From Bugula neritina (Eukaryota; Bryozoa; Gymnolaemata; Cheilostomatida; Bugulidae), in the NCBI GenBank assembly GCA_964035545.1, contig OZ037767.1:24199128-24263127 (forward strand): 64,000 nt of DNA, given 5' to 3'. How positions within the stretch are numbered: the first letter of the stretch is position 1; each line of letters starts with the position of its first letter. The notes under the pieces are model-generated. The model was not told the DNA's origin and did no database searches. It saw only the letters and a list, made by a program, of their open reading frames with translations. Made by a program: the position numbers and the translations under genes. Of this stretch, positions 62,401 to 64,000 are shown in pieces.

Positions 62401-63702
62401 CAGCAAAGCTGGTTGGTGTCACAACTGGTATTCTAACAATATGATTGGCCACAGCTGCACCAATTGTAAGAAGGTTCAGAATGTTGTATGAATTTATAGG
62501 ATATACTGAAACTACAAACACTTCAGTGTGGTGTCTGACGTTACTAGAGAGGCTTTACATGCTTATGTCGGCAAACATAACACTATGTTGAATGTGCATA
62601 ACGGATGGCGGCATCAGTAAGATGTATACAATGCTGACACCAGACTGATGTATGACACCTTACGATGACAACCCACAATACTGGGTCATTCCATTACCAG
62701 TGTAAACATATACATTAACACCTTAGGCAGCGAAAGCCTAAGCATCAGCATTTCACAGCTTATACCTGAGTGGAAGTTGAAGCTGAAACTAGTTAGAACT
62801 CAAGACACACCTTAAGATAGTCAACCAATGACAGCCAATGTTTCTGTTCAGAGAGAGCTGGATCCTTCCTGCTGTTGTCTAGTTTGCCCAGTTTGACATG
62901 GCCGAGTATGTACAGTCCACTCTTCTTCATGTCGTTCACAAAGTCTATCACATTAGCCGACTGCCGGGGGTTGCCCACCATGTACAGCATCTGAGGGCGC
63001 CAGAACTTCACGTGATCCTTGCGGCTGTCCAACATCAGCAGATATTTCCTTACTTGGTGAAAGATGAGGGCCTGGCTGATAGATCCTACAACAAAATATA
63101 CAACCCCAGTAATACCACTCCTGCTTACCATCTCTGCATAGCAGATAATAATAAAATATACATTAGTCTATAATTTGCAGTAAATGTTGAGTTCTGTAGG
63201 AACATTTTTAATTTAGAAATGTTTAATTTATGAAATAGCTGACTGACACAAGTCAATAGGTGACTGACACAAGTCAATAAGTGACTGACACAATCCAGCA
63301 GGTGAGTGACACCATTCAGCAGCTGGGTGACACAACCCAACAGGTGAGTGACACAATCCAACAGGTGAGTGACACAATCCAACAGGTGAGTGATACAATA
63401 TAACAGGTGATTAACACATGTGCACGCTGAATAAAATAATAAATGACATGCATATCAAGTTAGTTGAGTGAACATACAATCGCCATTTTCCGACAACTTG
63501 AGACAAGTGATGTCCAAACTATTCAGCTAGAGATGACTCACCCCAGGAAGTGCTGACAGATCGAAAGTACAGTAGTATAATCAGCAGCATAGCCACAACA
63601 ATAGCAACAGCAGCATAGATAGGGTTAATAAGAAACGTTATGATGAGGCAGCATATAAAAGCTATAAGACACGTCCAAACATTGAAGTACTTGAAAGTTG
63701 GC
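59407..63702 (-). CDS. SLC12A9: SLC12A9-like cation-chloride cotransporter family protein, C-terminal part
   Basis: Seven exons: 63542-63702, 62811-63085, 62223-62392, 61835-62026, 61123-61286, 60599-60778 and 59407-59591, 1,327 nt or about 441 residues up to a TAG. The first exon encodes the last two membrane segments ([20 protein letters not shown] and [17 protein letters not shown]). The rest is the cytosolic C-terminal domain. Near-identical blocks with vertebrate SLC12A9 (CIP1) include [45 protein letters not shown] and GFYDD, and the very end [19 protein letters not shown] matches GPTLLVHGVTPVTCTDL. SLC12A9 is an orphan member reported on endolysosomal membranes and as a modifier of other cotransporters. 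The N-terminus and first ten membrane segments lie right of the window. Positions 63703-64000 are intron with nothing recognisable. Confidence 0.95.
59621..59745. repeat. 28-bp AT-rich minisatellite (4.5 copies) beside the last SLC12A9 exon
   Basis: Units start at 59621, 59649, 59677, 59705 and 59733 and read (C/T)GTATAAATAATAATAATATA. The array follows an (AT)n tract that adjoins the acceptor of the last SLC12A9-like exon (edge 59591). Confidence 0.9.
59785..59996. repeat. 51-bp minisatellite (4 copies plus part) in an SLC12A9 intron
   Basis: Units begin at 59785, 59836, 59887, 59938 and (partly) 59989. Each starts GTGTTTATGCTACATGAAG and ends GTTACCAGACA. There are no spacers, so this is a direct tandem array and not a CRISPR array. 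Confidence 0.95.
60363..60590. repeat. Degenerate GTA-rich low-complexity tandem array
   Basis: AAAATATATACAGGTAATATACAGGT-type units give way to GTAGCATA/GTAGTATAAAG units, ending nine bases before an exon of the SLC12A9-like gene (edge 60599). Long open frames through it are artefacts of the repeat. Confidence 0.8.
61293..61402. repeat. About 10-bp minisatellite (TGACACAAAG-like) in an SLC12A9 intron
   Basis: Repeated ATGACACAAAG/TGTGACATAG words start seven bases beyond the acceptor edge of the exon at 61123-61286, so the repeat abuts the polypyrimidine tract of that intron. Confidence 0.8.
63238..63415. repeat. 20-bp minisatellite (about 9 copies) in an SLC12A9 intron
   Basis: Units such as GTGAGTGACACAATCCAACA and GTGACTGACACAAGTCAATA are repeated head to tail. 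The array lies between exons 62811-63085 and 63542-63702. Confidence 0.9.
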
Positions 63703-64000
63703 CTACAAAAAGTAAAAGTTAGTTAGAAAGAGTAAACGTTTTATAGTCTATTAGAGAGGTGAGACACATGTTGGATGTTAAGCACAAAAATAAAATTTTC
63801 TTTAATCAAAATGGTTCTCTTAAGGTTCGTAACAGGAATGTTTCATCAAACACTGACTCAAAAACATACACCACTCATAAAACCAAAGTACTGCATAGCT
63901 GGAGTCCAAATTGGCTTTTTCACTATTGAATTACAACAATTAAAGCCAACATGTATCGCATAAGATTACATAATAACAAGTAGAATACATAATTACTGCT

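Overview
This is an AT-rich stretch of an animal nuclear genome with many introns. All four recognisable genes lie on the minus strand. They are split by GT-AG introns into short exons, and there are simple repeats, minisatellites, tRNA-derived repeat fragments and one clear MITE. The gene content (a mysterin/RNF213-type giant E3 ligase, the SLC12A9 cotransporter-like protein and a granin-like prohormone) and the codon style suggest an invertebrate, perhaps a lophotrochozoan. The sequence alone does not fix the phylum.

Layout, right to left (direction of transcription). (1) 63702-59407: the last seven coding exons of an SLC12A9-like gene; its 5' part lies beyond the right edge. (2) 57720-50183: a complete eight-coding-exon gene for a 436-residue secreted acidic protein with dibasic sites, read as a prohormone of unknown family. 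(3) 47616-41576: a gene of 15 mostly tiny coding exons (20-75 nt, exactly 600 nt together) for a roughly 199-residue membrane-anchored coiled-coil protein that I do not recognise. (4) about 40260-504: a mysterin/RNF213-like gene with 68 coding exons in the window (about 3,966 codons). It covers a Cys-rich N-terminus, a CBM20-like domain, a long helical arm, the dynein-like AAA+ core, an unexpected RZ-like zinc finger, an acidic octapeptide-repeat linker and the start of the E3 shell. The C-terminal RING part lies beyond the left edge.

I set exon borders by hand, requiring GT-AG sites, an open frame and matching phase at every junction. The phases close for all four genes: total coding lengths are divisible by three in the three genes whose stop is present, and the mysterin frame stays open to the edge. 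A single 32-nt microexon (35687-35718) is needed to make the mysterin phases agree.

The genes do not look like one pathway. The features most worth a second look are the microexon gene, the RZ-like zinc-finger exon inside mysterin, the competing ends of mysterin exon 1 (giant protein versus a 78-residue zinc-ribbon protein), the unassigned prohormone, and several tandem repeats that contain copies of splice sites.
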